DNA of 64,000 bases from Lentisphaeria bacterium (GCA_003526375.1 DPDG01000064.1:1-64000); one strand, 5' to 3'; counted from the first letter of the stretch, positions 7,203 to 16,211 are shown. The notes: a model not told the origin generated them from the letters alone. Translations and numbers: made by a program.

Positions 7203-9125
7203 ATGAACGTTCATAAAGACGCTTTCGAACATTGGACAGCCCGCGATTCCGCGGATCTTTACGGAATCAAGGACTGGGGCGCCGGATACTTTGACATCAA
7301 TGACAAGGGAGAACTCGTTGTGACGGCTTTCGGTCCGAAGGGACCGGCGGTCAGTCTCATGGAAATTGTGAACGGCATTCAGGAACGCGGCATGGATATG
7401 CCGGTTCTTCTCCGTCTCCGAAATATTCTGGATACGCAGATACGGCTTCTGCACGCCAGTTTCCGTAAAGCGATCCAGCAGACGAATTATACCGGACAGT
7501 ACCGCGGGGTCTACCCGATCAAGGTCAATCAGCAGCAGCAGGTGATCGAGGAAGTTGCCCGCTTCGGACGCGAATTCCATCACGGATTCGAGGCGGGAAG
7601 CAAAGCCGAACTCATCGCCGCAATCGGAAATATGACGGACCCGGACGCGTGTCTCGTCTGCAACGGCTACAAGGATGAAGAGTTCATTGACCTGGGGCTC
7701 TACGCCACGAAGCTCGGGATCAAATGCATTCTGGTCGTGGAAATGCCCGGCGAAGTGCCGGTCATTGTAGAACGCAGCAAGGCGCTGGGAATCAGGCCGA
7801 ATATCGGGCTGCGCATGAAGCTTTCCACGCGCGCAGGCGGACAATGGACCGATTCCGGAGGCGACCGCAGCGTATTCGGGCTCAATACGGCGGAGCTGAT
7901 CACGATCGTCGATCAGATCCGCGACGCCGGTATGCTGGACTGCCTGAAGCTTCTGCATTATCATATCGGGTCGCAGATTCCGAATATCCGTGATATCCGC
8001 GCGGGCGTCATCGAAGCCTGCCGCGTGTATTGCGGGCTCGTGGAAGAAGGCGCGCCGATGGGCTATCTCGATCTCGGCGGCGGGCTCGCCGTGGATTATG
8101 ACGGTTCCCATACGAATTATCATGCGAGCAAAAACTATACGCTGGACGAATATTGTGTCGATATCATCGAAGCGGTCGCGGAAACGCTGAATGTAAAAAA
8201 CATCCCGCATCCGAACATCATAACGGAATCCGGCCGGGCGACCGTGGCATATTATTCCGTGCTGCTGTTCAACATTCTGGATGTGACCTGTTTCGAGCCG
8301 CCGAAGATTTCGCCGAAGGTGCCGGAGGACGCAAATGAAATGACCAAGGACCTGATGAACATCCTCGGGACGATTACAACGAAAAATCTTCAGGAGTGTT
8401 ATCACGACGCGATCTACTACCGTGACGAGATCCGCATCCTCTTCAAGAACGGGCGTATTTCACTCCGCGAGCGCGCTCTTGCGGAAAATGCGTTCTGGCA
8501 CATCATGGTTTCCGTGAACAAAGAGGTGAAGCGGCTGAAATACATACCCGACGAGTTCGAGGGGCTGGACGCGGCGCTTGCCGATATTTACTACGCGAAT
8601 TTCAGTGTCTTCCAGTCGCTGCCCGACTCCTGGGCGATCAAGCAGGTATTCCCGATCATGCCGATTCACCGCCTGACGGAATGCCCGACGCGCAACGGAA
8701 TCATTTCCGACATCACCTGTGACTGCGACGGCAAAATCGACAAGTTCGTGGACCTCCACGATGAGCGGCGCACCCTGCCTCTGCACCGGGTCAACGATGT
8801 GGACGAATACTATCTCGGCGCGTTTCTTGTCGGAGCTTATCAGGAGACATTGGGCGACCTCCACAACCTGCTCGGCGATACGAACGTCGTCAATATCAAC
8901 ATCAGCCGGGAGACGGGGCATTTCGAGATCGTGAAGGAGCTGGAAGGCGATACCGTTGCCGATGTTCTGAGTTATGTGGAATACAGTCCGAAGGACCTGA
9001 TCAACAGTTTCCGCAGCATTGCCGAACGGGCGATCGAGGAAAAGAAGATCACGCCCGCGGAGCGCCGCACGATCGTCAACGCATATGAAAACGGTCTGCG
9101 CGGATATACCTACTTTGAGCGCTGA
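7203..9125 (+). CDS. speA: Biosynthetic arginine decarboxylase
   Basis: 640 aa, near the usual length for SpeA. It converts arginine to agmatine with pyridoxal phosphate (fold III) in the cytoplasm, the first step of polyamine synthesis. Visible landmarks are WTARDSADLYGIKDWGAGYF at the N-terminus, the PLP-lysine segment GVYPIKVNQQQQV, the glycine motif LDLGGGLAVDYDGS, ITESGRATVAYYSV and the C-terminal catalytic block CDCDGKIDKFVD. The start at 7203 (MNVHKDAF) is preferred to the frame start at 7149 because GGGAGG lies 12 bases upstream and the alignment begins there. First of a run of polyamine genes on the same strand; the next gene starts 52 bases after its stop. Confidence 0.95.
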   Translation: MNVHKDAFEHWTARDSADLYGIKDWGAGYFDINDKGELVVTAFGPKGPAVSLMEIVNGIQERGMDMPVLLRLRNILDTQIRLLHASFRKAIQQTNYTGQYRGVYPIKVNQQQQVIEEVARFGREFHHGFEAGSKAELIAAIGNMTDPDACLVCNGYKDEEFIDLGLYATKLGIKCILVVEMPGEVPVIVERSKALGIRPNIGLRMKLSTRAGGQWTDSGGDRSVFGLNTAELITIVDQIRDAGMLDCLKLLHYHIGSQIPNIRDIRAGVIEACRVYCGLVEEGAPMGYLDLGGGLAVDYDGSHTNYHASKNYTLDEYCVDIIEAVAETLNVKNIPHPNIITESGRATVAYYSVLLFNILDVTCFEPPKISPKVPEDANEMTKDLMNILGTITTKNLQECYHDAIYYRDEIRILFKNGRISLRERALAENAFWHIMVSVNKEVKRLKYIPDEFEGLDAALADIYYANFSVFQSLPDSWAIKQVFPIMPIHRLTECPTRNGIISDITCDCDGKIDKFVDLHDERRTLPLHRVNDVDEYYLGAFLVGAYQETLGDLHNLLGDTNVVNINISRETGHFEIVKELEGDTVADVLSYVEYSPKDLINSFRSIAERAIEEKKITPAERRTIVNAYENGLRGYTYFER

Positions 9126-9177
9126 ATTTCAGCATGAATCCGGAAAAGAAAACAATCATCAATCAGGAGAAATAAAA

Positions 9178-10377
9178 ATGGCAGGAATTCTGATCATCGG
9201 CGCCGGCGGCGTCAGCGGAGTGGCGGTACACAAATGTGCACAGGCGGCGGATGTCTTCACGGACATCTGCCTTGCCAGCAGAACGAAGTCCAAGTGCGAT
9301 GCGCTTGCGGCTCAGGTCAAAGAAAAATACAACCGCACGATTTCCACGGCTCAGGTGGATGCGGACAATGTGCCGCAGCTGGTCGAACTGATTAAAAAAG
9401 TCCGGCCCGACGTGGTGCTGAACCTTGCGCTTCCCTATCAGGATCTGCATATCATGGACGCCTGCCTCGAAGCCGGTGTGAACTATGTCGACACCGCGAA
9501 CTATGAACCGCTTGACGAGGCGCATTTTGAATACAAATGGCAGTGGGCGTATCAGGACCGCTTCAAAGAGAAAGGGCTCATGGCGCTGCTCGGAAGCGGG
9601 TTCGATCCCGGCGTGACGAATGTCTATACCGCATGGGCGATGAAGAACCATTTCGACACCATTGAGACTCTTGACATCATCGACGCGAATGCGGGCGACC
9701 ACGGACAGCCTTTCGCAACGAATTTCAATCCGGAAATCAATATCCGCGAGGTCACTTCCAAAGGCAGATACTGGGAAAACGGCAAATGGATCGAGACGGA
9801 ACCGCTGTCCGTCAAGGAGACAATGGATTTTCCGGACGGAATCGGCCCGAAGAACATTTACCTGATGTTCCACGAGGAACTGGAATCCCTGACGAAAAAT
9901 CTTGCACCGAAAGGTCTCAAGCGCGCCCGCTTCTGGATGACATTCTCCGATAATTACCTCAAACACCTTGAGGTGCTTGAGAATGTCGGCATGACCCGCA
10001 TTGATCCTGTAATGTATCAGGGACATGAGATCGTCCCGCTTCAGTTCCTGAAAGCCCTGCTTCCCGATCCCGCCTCTCTGGGTCCGCTGACCAAAGGCAA
10101 GACCTGCATCGGATGCAGAATCAAAGGCACAAAAGACGGCAGGGAACGCGAATATTACATCTACAACGTCTGCAATCATGAGGACTGCTATAAGGAGGTC
10201 AATTCCCAGGCGATCTCTTATACGACGGGTGTTCCCGCGATGATCGGCGCGATGATGGTTGCGACCGGCACATGGAAAGGCAAAGGAGTCTTCAATATGG
10301 AAGAGTTCGATCCCGCGCCGTTCATGGAAAAACTGACGCAGTACGGTCTTCCCTGGACCGAAGTCTTCCTGAAGTAA
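9178..10377 (+). CDS. Carboxynorspermidine/carboxyspermidine dehydrogenase (saccharopine dehydrogenase family)
   Basis: 399 aa. The enzyme reductively condenses a diamine with L-aspartate-4-semialdehyde, giving carboxyspermidine (from putrescine) or carboxynorspermidine (from diaminopropane), using NADPH. The NAD(P) fold begins at once: ILIIGAGGVSGVAVHKCAQ. Later blocks include ASRTKSKCDAL, YVDTANYEP, LLGSGFDPGVTNVYTAW and the C-terminal TTGVPAMIGAMMV, as in the Lys1-like enzyme of this pathway. The frame is open from 9019, but the ATG at 9178 has AGGAGA nine bases upstream and starts the fold. Its pairing with nspC directly downstream supports polyamine work rather than lysine metabolism. 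Confidence 0.9.
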   Translation: MAGILIIGAGGVSGVAVHKCAQAADVFTDICLASRTKSKCDALAAQVKEKYNRTISTAQVDADNVPQLVELIKKVRPDVVLNLALPYQDLHIMDACLEAGVNYVDTANYEPLDEAHFEYKWQWAYQDRFKEKGLMALLGSGFDPGVTNVYTAWAMKNHFDTIETLDIIDANAGDHGQPFATNFNPEINIREVTSKGRYWENGKWIETEPLSVKETMDFPDGIGPKNIYLMFHEELESLTKNLAPKGLKRARFWMTFSDNYLKHLEVLENVGMTRIDPVMYQGHEIVPLQFLKALLPDPASLGPLTKGKTCIGCRIKGTKDGREREYYIYNVCNHEDCYKEVNSQAISYTTGVPAMIGAMMVATGTWKGKGVFNMEEFDPAPFMEKLTQYGLPWTEVFLK

Positions 10378-10396
10378 GACAGATATAGAAATGGTT

Positions 10397-10452
10397 GAAA
10401 GGACTTGAAAGACCGGAGACGTATTTGTCTTTTGCGTCTTTCCGGTCCTTTC
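10397..10452 (+). terminator. Hairpin between the dehydrogenase and nspC genes
   Basis: GAAAGGAC (10397-10404) pairs with GTCCTTTC (10445-10452), and an inner competing stem joins GACCGGAGACG (10411-10421) with CGTC..TCCGGTC (10435-10447). A short T-rich stretch follows. It may be a partial terminator or an mRNA processing site. It lies inside the upstream extension of the nspC frame, which supports the later nspC start. Confidence 0.5.
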
Positions 10453-10491
10453 GATTTTCTCAGCGAAACCGCCGGAATCAAGGAACATGCT

Positions 10492-11643
10492 ATGAACAGA
10501 AACCGCACCCTGCCTTTGCCTGAAATAAAAACACCCTGTTTTGTGGTGGACCTCGCATTACTCCGGAAAAATCTTGCAATACTGGATCGTGTAAGACGCG
10601 AAACGGGCGTGAAAATTCTGCTGGCGCAGAAAGCGTTCTCCATGTTTTCCGTCTACGGCGTCATCAATGGGATTCTCGACGGAACATGCGCCAGCTCTCC
10701 TCACGAGGCAAGGCTCGGACGGGAAGAATTCGGCAAGGAGGTCACGGCATTTGCCGCCGCTTATTCGGAACAGGATCTGAAAGAGCTCCTGACAACCTGC
10801 AACCGCATTATCTTCAACTCGTTTTCACAGTGGAAAAGATTCCGTGAAATCATCCGGAACAGCAAAGACGTAAAATTCGGCATCCGCTGCAATCCGGAAC
10901 ATTCCGAGGGAGATGTCGAAATCTATGATCCCTGCGCCCCGAAATCGCGTCTGGGAATCCGCCGCGCGGACTTTGACGGAGAATCTCTTGAGGGAATCAC
11001 GGGACTTCACATGCACAATCTGTGCGAGAAAAATTCGGATGCCTTTGCGCGCACGCTTGCGGTCTTCGAGGAGAAATTCGCGGACATCATTCCGCAAATG
11101 CAATGGATCAATCTCGGAGGCGGGCACCATATTACACGGCAGGATTATGACATCGAACTGCTTTGCCGTCTTTTGAAGGAATTCAAGGCAAGATGGGGCA
11201 CGCCGGAAATTTTTCTTGAACCCGGTGAAGCGGTCGCCCTGAATACGGGATATCTGGTTTCGAGCGTCCTGGACGTGGTTCACAACGAAACCGACATTGC
11301 GATTCTCGATACTTCCGCAGAGGCGCATATGCCCGATGTGCTTGAAATGCCGTACCGCCCGAACATCATCGGCGCGGGGCTGCCGGATGAAAAAAAATAC
11401 ACTTACCGTCTTGCCGGGCACTCCTGTCTTGCGGGCGACGTGATCGGCGATTACTCTTTCGATGAACAGCTCGAATACGGTTCCAGACTTGTATTTCTCG
11501 ATATGGCGCATTATACTATGGTCAAGACGAATACGTTCAACGGGCTTCAGCTTCCGTCCATCGCGACATGGGACTCTGAAACCGGGGAACTGAACATGAT
11601 CCGTGAATTTGGCTATACCGATTTCAAATCACGGCTTTCATAG
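10492..11643 (+). CDS. nspC: Carboxynorspermidine decarboxylase
   Basis: 383 aa from the chosen ATG. A fold-III PLP decarboxylase that removes the carboxyl group of carboxy(nor)spermidine, finishing (nor)spermidine synthesis. Visible are the substrate-facing start KTPCFVVDLALL, the PLP lysine in LLAQKAFSMF (Lys47), GLHMHNLCEKN, WINLGGGHHIT, the phosphate-binding FLEPGEAVALN and the active-site cysteine segment GHSCLAGDVIGDY. AAGGAA stands seven bases before the ATG at 10492; the open frame from 10405 contains a hairpin and has no family match. With the gene upstream it makes the alternative spermidine route. Genes for converting agmatine to putrescine are not in the window. Confidence 0.93.
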   Translation: MNRNRTLPLPEIKTPCFVVDLALLRKNLAILDRVRRETGVKILLAQKAFSMFSVYGVINGILDGTCASSPHEARLGREEFGKEVTAFAAAYSEQDLKELLTTCNRIIFNSFSQWKRFREIIRNSKDVKFGIRCNPEHSEGDVEIYDPCAPKSRLGIRRADFDGESLEGITGLHMHNLCEKNSDAFARTLAVFEEKFADIIPQMQWINLGGGHHITRQDYDIELLCRLLKEFKARWGTPEIFLEPGEAVALNTGYLVSSVLDVVHNETDIAILDTSAEAHMPDVLEMPYRPNIIGAGLPDEKKYTYRLAGHSCLAGDVIGDYSFDEQLEYGSRLVFLDMAHYTMVKTNTFNGLQLPSIATWDSETGELNMIREFGYTDFKSRLS

Positions 11644-11680
11644 CAATACTCTATCAATCAGAATAAGGATGTGATAAAAA

Positions 11681-12508
11681 ATGGCTTGTAACGGACAATG
11701 CTCGTCATGCGGCGAAAAAGGCAAATGCGAAGACGAAAAACTGAATCTTTTGCTTGAGAAGATCAAACATAAAATCATGGTGCTTTCAGGCAAGGGCGGA
11801 GTCGGCAAAAGCTCCGTTGCGGCGTCTCTCGCCGTATCTCTTGCAAAAAAGGGATACAAGGTCGGACTCCTTGACCTTGATTTTCACGGTCCCTCCCAGC
11901 CGACTTTGTTCGGAGTCCAGCACCTCCGCATGGACGGCAGTGAAGAGGGACTGCTTCCGATGGAAGTTGCGGGAGGCGTGAAACTGGTTTCCGTCGGACT
12001 CCTGCTTGAAGACGAGGATCAGGCGGTCATCTGGCGCGGCCCGGCGAAGATCGGTGTGCTGAAACAGCTCCTTGAGGAGGTTGTCTGGGGAGAGTTGGAT
12101 TACCTCGTGCTCGACTTCCCGCCGGGAACCGGCGATGAGGTCCTTTCCGCCTGTCAGATGATCACCGGAGACAAACAGGCGGTCATTGTCACAACCCCGC
12201 AGGAACTTTCCATGGCGGACTGCCGCAAATGCCTGGATTTCTGCAAGAAAGTCGAGGTGCGTGTCGGAGGTATCATCGAAAATATGAGTGGCTTCACCTG
12301 TCCTGACTGCGGACATACGCATCCGTTGTTTTCCAACGGCGGCGGCGAGCGTCTTGCAAAGGCGTATTCGATTCCGCTGATCGCTCAGCTTCCGCTCGAC
12401 CCGAAGTTCATGGCGAAGTGTGATGAAGGCTCCATTGCCGCCGCTCTGGAAAATTCTCCCGCGATCGGTTCCGCCATGGATATCGCCGCTGAAATTCTTT
12501 CCCGCTGA
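11681..12508 (+). CDS. Mrp/NBP35-family P-loop ATPase, iron-sulfur cluster carrier
   Basis: 275 aa. A cytosolic ATPase of the Mrp/ApbC/NBP35 family, thought to hold and pass on [4Fe-4S] clusters. The N-terminus has four cysteines in CNGQCSSCGEKGKC, as in NBP35-type proteins. Then come the deviant Walker A loop (LSGKGGVGKSSVAASLAVSL, residues about 35-54), the LDLDFHGPSQP switch, DYLVLDFPPGTGDE and near the C-terminus a CPDCGHTHPLF metal motif. It follows nspC by 37 bases on the same strand, but no functional tie to polyamines is evident. Family assignment is firm; the client proteins are not known. Confidence 0.88.
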   Translation: MACNGQCSSCGEKGKCEDEKLNLLLEKIKHKIMVLSGKGGVGKSSVAASLAVSLAKKGYKVGLLDLDFHGPSQPTLFGVQHLRMDGSEEGLLPMEVAGGVKLVSVGLLLEDEDQAVIWRGPAKIGVLKQLLEEVVWGELDYLVLDFPPGTGDEVLSACQMITGDKQAVIVTTPQELSMADCRKCLDFCKKVEVRVGGIIENMSGFTCPDCGHTHPLFSNGGGERLAKAYSIPLIAQLPLDPKFMAKCDEGSIAAALENSPAIGSAMDIAAEILSR

Positions 12509-12546
12509 CAAGGGCGCAGTACACCCTTGACCCCGAAAAAATTGCT

Positions 12547-12579
12547 CCCGCCTTTTCCGTCATTTACTGAAAAGGCGGG
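12547..12579. terminator. Bidirectional terminator between the Mrp ATPase and RNase G genes
   Basis: CCCGCCTTTTC (12547-12557) and GAAAAGGCGGG (12569-12579) form a perfect 11-bp stem with an 11-nt loop between two convergent genes. On the minus strand a T6 run follows the stem after a few bases; on the plus strand only T4 follows. Confidence 0.7.
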
Positions 12580-12604
12580 AATCCGGTTTTCAAGTCCGAA
12601 AACT

Positions 12605-12637
12605 CCGGGGGCAAGGGCATATGCCTCTGCTCCCCGG
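12605..12637 (-). terminator. Hairpin downstream of the RNase G gene
   Basis: CCGGGG (12605-12610) pairs with CCCCGG (12632-12637), and inside lies the self-complementary GGCATATGCC (12616-12625). It is the first strong structure after the RNase G stop codon on the minus strand, followed by a short T run. It is either the main terminator or a 3'-end stabiliser ahead of the hairpin at 12547-12579. Confidence 0.5.
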
Positions 12638-12653
12638 GAAAATATATTCTCCG

Positions 12654-14318
12654 TCAGTATTCTTCGCCGGTCTGCGGATCGACCAGTTTGAACTGCTCTA
12701 TGTGAATCGTCGGATCGGCACGGAAAGAAAGCGCCTGCCCATACTGATTTTCCAACTCTTTCAAAAGGTCCGCATCATCATTTTTCAGGCGGGCAAGAAC
12801 CGCGGGATTCATGATGACACGAATCTGGAGCCCTTTTTCACGCTGTTTCCGCTTCAGAATCTCTTTGAGTCTGCGCTGAATTTCCACGCTCATGCTGATT
12901 GCGGACTTGACGCGCCCGGAACCGTGGCAGTAGGGACAGCAGTCATAGACTACATCCTGAATGCTCTCATGTTCGCGCTGACGGGTCATTTCCATCAGCC
13001 CGAATTTACTCAGAGGCAGAATCTTGGTCTTGGCACGGTCGTCACTGACGAATTTCCGCATCGCCTTGTTGATTGTCTCGCGGTCCTGGGCGCTGCGCAT
13101 GTCGATGAAGTCGATCACGAGCTGCCCGCCGATATTGCGCAGGCGCATCTGCCGCGCGATCTCCTCCGCGGCTTCCAGATTGGTCTTGAGAATCGCGGCA
13201 TTCTGATCTTTCGCGCGGCTTTTGCCTGAATTGATGTCGATTGCGACAAGGGCCTCGGTTTCGTCGATGCAGATATAGCCGCCGCTGGGAAGCTGGACCA
13301 CACGCTGGAAAATCGTCGCCGCCTGTTCCATGACTTTATAACGCTTGAAGATCGGTTCCGCCCGGTTGTGAAGCACGACTTTTGTATCGAAGTCGGAACC
13401 GACGAACTGATGGAATGCATCTTTGAAATAGTTGAACGCCTCCTTGCTGTCGATCACGATTTCATCAATGTCATCGGTCAGGAGATCGCGGACGGTGCGC
13501 TCAAGAAGCGTCGGTTCTTTGTAAACGACCTGCGGCGCGTGCGGCGTCTCCAGCGCCGTTTCGACCTTATGCCAGAGGGCAAGAAGCATATCGAGATCGC
13601 GCTTGAAAAACAGCGCTTTGCGTCCTTCTCCGACAGTCCGGCAGATAACCCCCATTCCATCGGGAATATCAAGTCCCCGCAGGATTTTTTTCAGGCGGTC
13701 GCGCTCCTTGTTCTCGTCGATTTTGGAGGAGAGCCCGATGTGGTCGGAATAGGGAAGCAACACAAGATAACGTCCGGGAATCGTCAGATTGGTTGTAACG
13801 CGCGCCCCTTTCGTACCGATCGGCCCCTTGGTGACCTGCACCAGCAGTTCGGAACCGCAGGGAAACATTTTCGGAATATCCTTGACCGTGATCTTGCCTT
13901 TATGAATTGCAAGCTCAAGGTCATGAAGACGGCGCGATTTATCACCGCTGCCGAGAAAGTTGCGTATTTTTTCGGAAAAACCGCTGAGGAATTTCTTCTT
14001 TTTGCCTTTTCCGGAAGCCCCCTCCTGAGCAACCTTCTCCGCCGCATCGATCTTTTTGATATTGTCCACAATATCATATGTGGCGGGCAGCATGTCCCGG
14101 TAATGGAGAAATGCGTTTTTTTCCGCGCCGATATCGACGAACGCCGCCTCCAGCGCCGGTTCCAGACGGGTGATCTTCCCGAGATAAATCGAACCGGGCA
14201 GAATGTCATCAGTGCTCCGTTCGATTTCATATTCCTCCAGACGCCCGTTCTTGAGCATTGCGAAGCGTGTTTCGAGTTGTTCGCAATTGATAATGATTTG
14301 TTTTTTGTCTTTTGCCAT
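12654..14318 (-). CDS. rng: Ribonuclease E/G family endoribonuclease
   Basis: 554 aa, closer to RNase G than to full RNase E since no long C-terminal scaffold is present. It cleaves single-stranded RNA in rRNA maturation and mRNA decay. The S1 domain starts near residue 38 (GSIYLGKITRLEPALEAAFV) but carries an extra Lys/Gly-rich stretch (GASGKGKKKKFLSGFSEKIR, residues about 100-120) not found in E. coli RNase G. The catalytic metal-binding Asp residues are in VAIDINSGKS and LVIDFIDMR, and the Zn-link is CPYCHGSGR. It is last in a likely lipoprotein-fmt-rng operon, 10 bases after fmt. The ATG at 14318 has AAGGA upstream. Confidence 0.92.
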   Translation of the reverse strand: MAKDKKQIIINCEQLETRFAMLKNGRLEEYEIERSTDDILPGSIYLGKITRLEPALEAAFVDIGAEKNAFLHYRDMLPATYDIVDNIKKIDAAEKVAQEGASGKGKKKKFLSGFSEKIRNFLGSGDKSRRLHDLELAIHKGKITVKDIPKMFPCGSELLVQVTKGPIGTKGARVTTNLTIPGRYLVLLPYSDHIGLSSKIDENKERDRLKKILRGLDIPDGMGVICRTVGEGRKALFFKRDLDMLLALWHKVETALETPHAPQVVYKEPTLLERTVRDLLTDDIDEIVIDSKEAFNYFKDAFHQFVGSDFDTKVVLHNRAEPIFKRYKVMEQAATIFQRVVQLPSGGYICIDETEALVAIDINSGKSRAKDQNAAILKTNLEAAEEIARQMRLRNIGGQLVIDFIDMRSAQDRETINKAMRKFVSDDRAKTKILPLSKFGLMEMTRQREHESIQDVVYDCCPYCHGSGRVKSAISMSVEIQRRLKEILKRKQREKGLQIRVIMNPAVLARLKNDDADLLKELENQYGQALSFRADPTIHIEQFKLVDPQTGEEY

Positions 14319-14328
14319 TCATCGTTCC

Positions 14329-15336
14329 TTATTTAGATTTTGGTGAAAATACCGGGCCGTCGGCAAACACATCTTCCGGTGTCAGCCTGAAGCCGCGCGC
14401 GAAGTCTGCGGCAGACATCTCTTTTTTTCCTTCGGGGATCACTTTTTCGATCAGGAGCGCACCGATGCCGCATGCCACGGTGATTCCTTCTTTGTCGATC
14501 TTGAGGATTCTGCCCGGTTCCGCGACACACGGTGTCTGAATGGAACGTCCGGCAGTAATCTTCACATTGGCGCAGCGATCCTGAACAGGCAGGCAGAAGC
14601 AGACCGAAGGCCACGGATGAAAGGCCCGGATTTTACGCTCAATGACGACGGCGGACTCTCCCCATTTCATCGCGCCGTCGCTTTTCCTGATCTTTTTAGA
14701 CAGCGTCGCAGCAGTATGGTTCTGCGGAATCGCCGCCAGATGGTGTTCCGTGATATTCGTGATGCACGAAACGATTTTCTGCGCCGCCAGACTGGAAAGC
14801 AGGGTCTCCAGCGCATCGGTCCGGATTTCCGGCGGCAGGGTGAGTTTGTGCGATTCAAACACAGCTCCGGTGTCGAGTCCCTTGTCCATATGCATGAAAC
14901 AGACGCCGCTTTCGAGGTCTCCGTTCAGGACAACCGCCGTAATCGGAGACGCCCCTCTGTATTTCGGCAGAAGCGACGCATGGACATTCAGGCAGCAGAA
15001 TTTCGGCAGGTTGAGAATCGGCTCTTTCAGAATCTGGCCGAAGGAAACCACCACGATGATGTCCGGGGATTCCGCCTTGAGCAATTCGAAGAACTCCGGT
15101 TCATTGACCGACCTGATCCGTCTGCATTCGATCTCATGGGCGTCACACCATTTACCGACGGGAGTCGGAGTCAGGGCCATCTTGCGCCCTGCCGGCTTAT
15201 CCGGCTGCGTGATGATTCCGCACATCTGTATTTTCGGGTTCAGGCAGAGCGCCTCCAGCACGGGAACTGCAAATGCGCCCGATCCGAAAAAGAAAATTTT
15301 CACCTTTTTGTTTTCCATCATTCCTGCTGACACCAT
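14329..15336 (-). CDS. fmt: Methionyl-tRNA formyltransferase
   Basis: 335 aa. Transfers a formyl group from 10-formyl-tetrahydrofolate to initiator Met-tRNA. Visible are the N-terminal fold VKIFFFGSGAFAVPVLEAL, the folate-site residues in CCLNVHASLLPKYRGASPI (the usual N-H-D triad begins with this N and H) and the distal CFMHMDKGLDTGAVF. The C-terminal domain ends with ADFARGFRLTPEDVF. The ATG at 15336 is preceded by AAGG with good spacing; ATGs five and six codons later are also possible. It lies four bases after the lipoprotein stop and ten before the RNase G start. The usual partner def is not in this window. Confidence 0.93.
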   Translation of the reverse strand: MVSAGMMENKKVKIFFFGSGAFAVPVLEALCLNPKIQMCGIITQPDKPAGRKMALTPTPVGKWCDAHEIECRRIRSVNEPEFFELLKAESPDIIVVVSFGQILKEPILNLPKFCCLNVHASLLPKYRGASPITAVVLNGDLESGVCFMHMDKGLDTGAVFESHKLTLPPEIRTDALETLLSSLAAQKIVSCITNITEHHLAAIPQNHTAATLSKKIRKSDGAMKWGESAVVIERKIRAFHPWPSVCFCLPVQDRCANVKITAGRSIQTPCVAEPGRILKIDKEGITVACGIGALLIEKVIPEGKKEMSAADFARGFRLTPEDVFADGPVFSPKSK

Positions 15337-15339
15337 TTG

Positions 15340-16032
15340 TTACCTTATCAGAGTCGGCTGCCCCTGTTCATCCGTGAAACGCAGACAGAATTTCCGCTCT
15401 TTCGCATAATCCCCGCCGTTGTCCATGTATTTCACGACAATGCGGTTCAACCCTTTCCGGAGGGTGATCCCTCCGATGCTGTCCGAATCCGGCTTGAAGT
15501 CCCTGCGGTTCTTCTCGTAGGAATAAACAAGGGCTCCGTTGATCCAGATTTTGACCTTTCCGCAACTGCCGGCATTGAGAACAAGATTCCGCAGTTCGGA
15601 ATCCGTTTCCAGTGTCGCGCAGGCATAGAAAATACTCTTTCCGCCGGTTTTTCCCGTAATCCGCCCCGTGAAATCAACGGTTCCGGGAATGTCGTCCTCG
15701 CCATCGTTGCCGAACCGGATCACATGCCAGCGCGCGCCTCTCGGAGCCCTGCGCGAACCGTTCAGATTCTTTTCATCGGGAACGGATTCCGCATGAAAGG
15801 AAGCGGGATCCGCCGCCTTTACTGGACCGAGGATATTCCAGGACATCAGGAAATTGCGGTCATCCAGAAATGTCCCGTTGCGTTTATCCCTCGCCGGCGC
15901 CATGCTGAAGCTGGAAATCTCGAATTCCGGCGCGATATCCTTTTCTTCCTCCGTATCAGTCGATGCGCAGGAGGAAAAGAAAACGGCTCCGGCGATTCCC
16001 AGCAGCAGACAGAGTATTCTGTATTTCATCAT
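15340..16032 (-). CDS. Predicted outer-surface lipoprotein with jelly-roll-like domain
   Basis: 230 aa. The N-terminus is a lipoprotein signal: a hydrophobic run and FFSSC with the lipidated cysteine at residue 22. The rest, particularly VKIWINGALVYSYEKN and the later ITLRKGLNRIVVKYMDNGGD, matches the pattern of small beta-sandwich domains found next to glycoside hydrolase modules (NG-x-L-V, then LKKG-x-N-x-hhhK). I cannot assign a function; carbohydrate binding is a guess. AAGGA precedes the ATG at 16032; the frame upstream of it overlaps a hairpin. It is co-directional with fmt and divergent from rpsD. Confidence 0.7.
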   Translation of the reverse strand: MMKYRILCLLLGIAGAVFFSSCASTDTEEEKDIAPEFEISSFSMAPARDKRNGTFLDDRNFLMSWNILGPVKAADPASFHAESVPDEKNLNGSRRAPRGARWHVIRFGNDGEDDIPGTVDFTGRITGKTGGKSIFYACATLETDSELRNLVLNAGSCGKVKIWINGALVYSYEKNRRDFKPDSDSIGGITLRKGLNRIVVKYMDNGGDYAKERKFCLRFTDEQGQPTLIR

Positions 16033-16060
16033 TCGTGTTCCTTTCTGTAACGTCATCAGA

Positions 16061-16097
16061 AGGGCAGAACAGAAATCCTCATTGATTCTTCTGCCCT
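16061..16097 (-). promoter_or_regulatory. Leader hairpin of the lipoprotein-fmt-rng operon
   Basis: AGGGCAGAA (16061-16069) pairs with TTCTGCCCT (16089-16097), nine perfect base pairs, 29 bases upstream of the lipoprotein start. It would fold in the 5' leader. No terminator-like T run follows, so mRNA stability is a likelier role than attenuation. Confidence 0.5.
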
Positions 16098-16156
16098 CCC
16101 CCGGCGGCGGCATCTCCCACCGCTTCCAAAATTTTACTATTAAATTTACATTCAGG

Positions 16157-16187
16157 TATTGACTTATGCCAGTCAATATGTTATTTT
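16157..16187 (+). promoter_or_regulatory. rpsD promoter with dyad over the -35 box
   Basis: TTGACT (16159-16164), 17-bp spacer, TATTTT (16182-16187). The -35 box is the left arm of a perfect dyad, TATTGACT (16157-16164) and AGTCAATA (16171-16178), with a 6-bp centre. A DNA-binding protein on this dyad would block the promoter. Confidence 0.6.
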
Positions 16188-16211
16188 ATTAGCTCTTTTT
16201 ATTGAGATAAG

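Noticed and set aside
16157..16178. Divergent promoters sharing the TTGACT dyad
   Set aside because: The minus-strand TTGACT has no credible -10 box at 16-18 bp, so only the rpsD direction is called a promoter.
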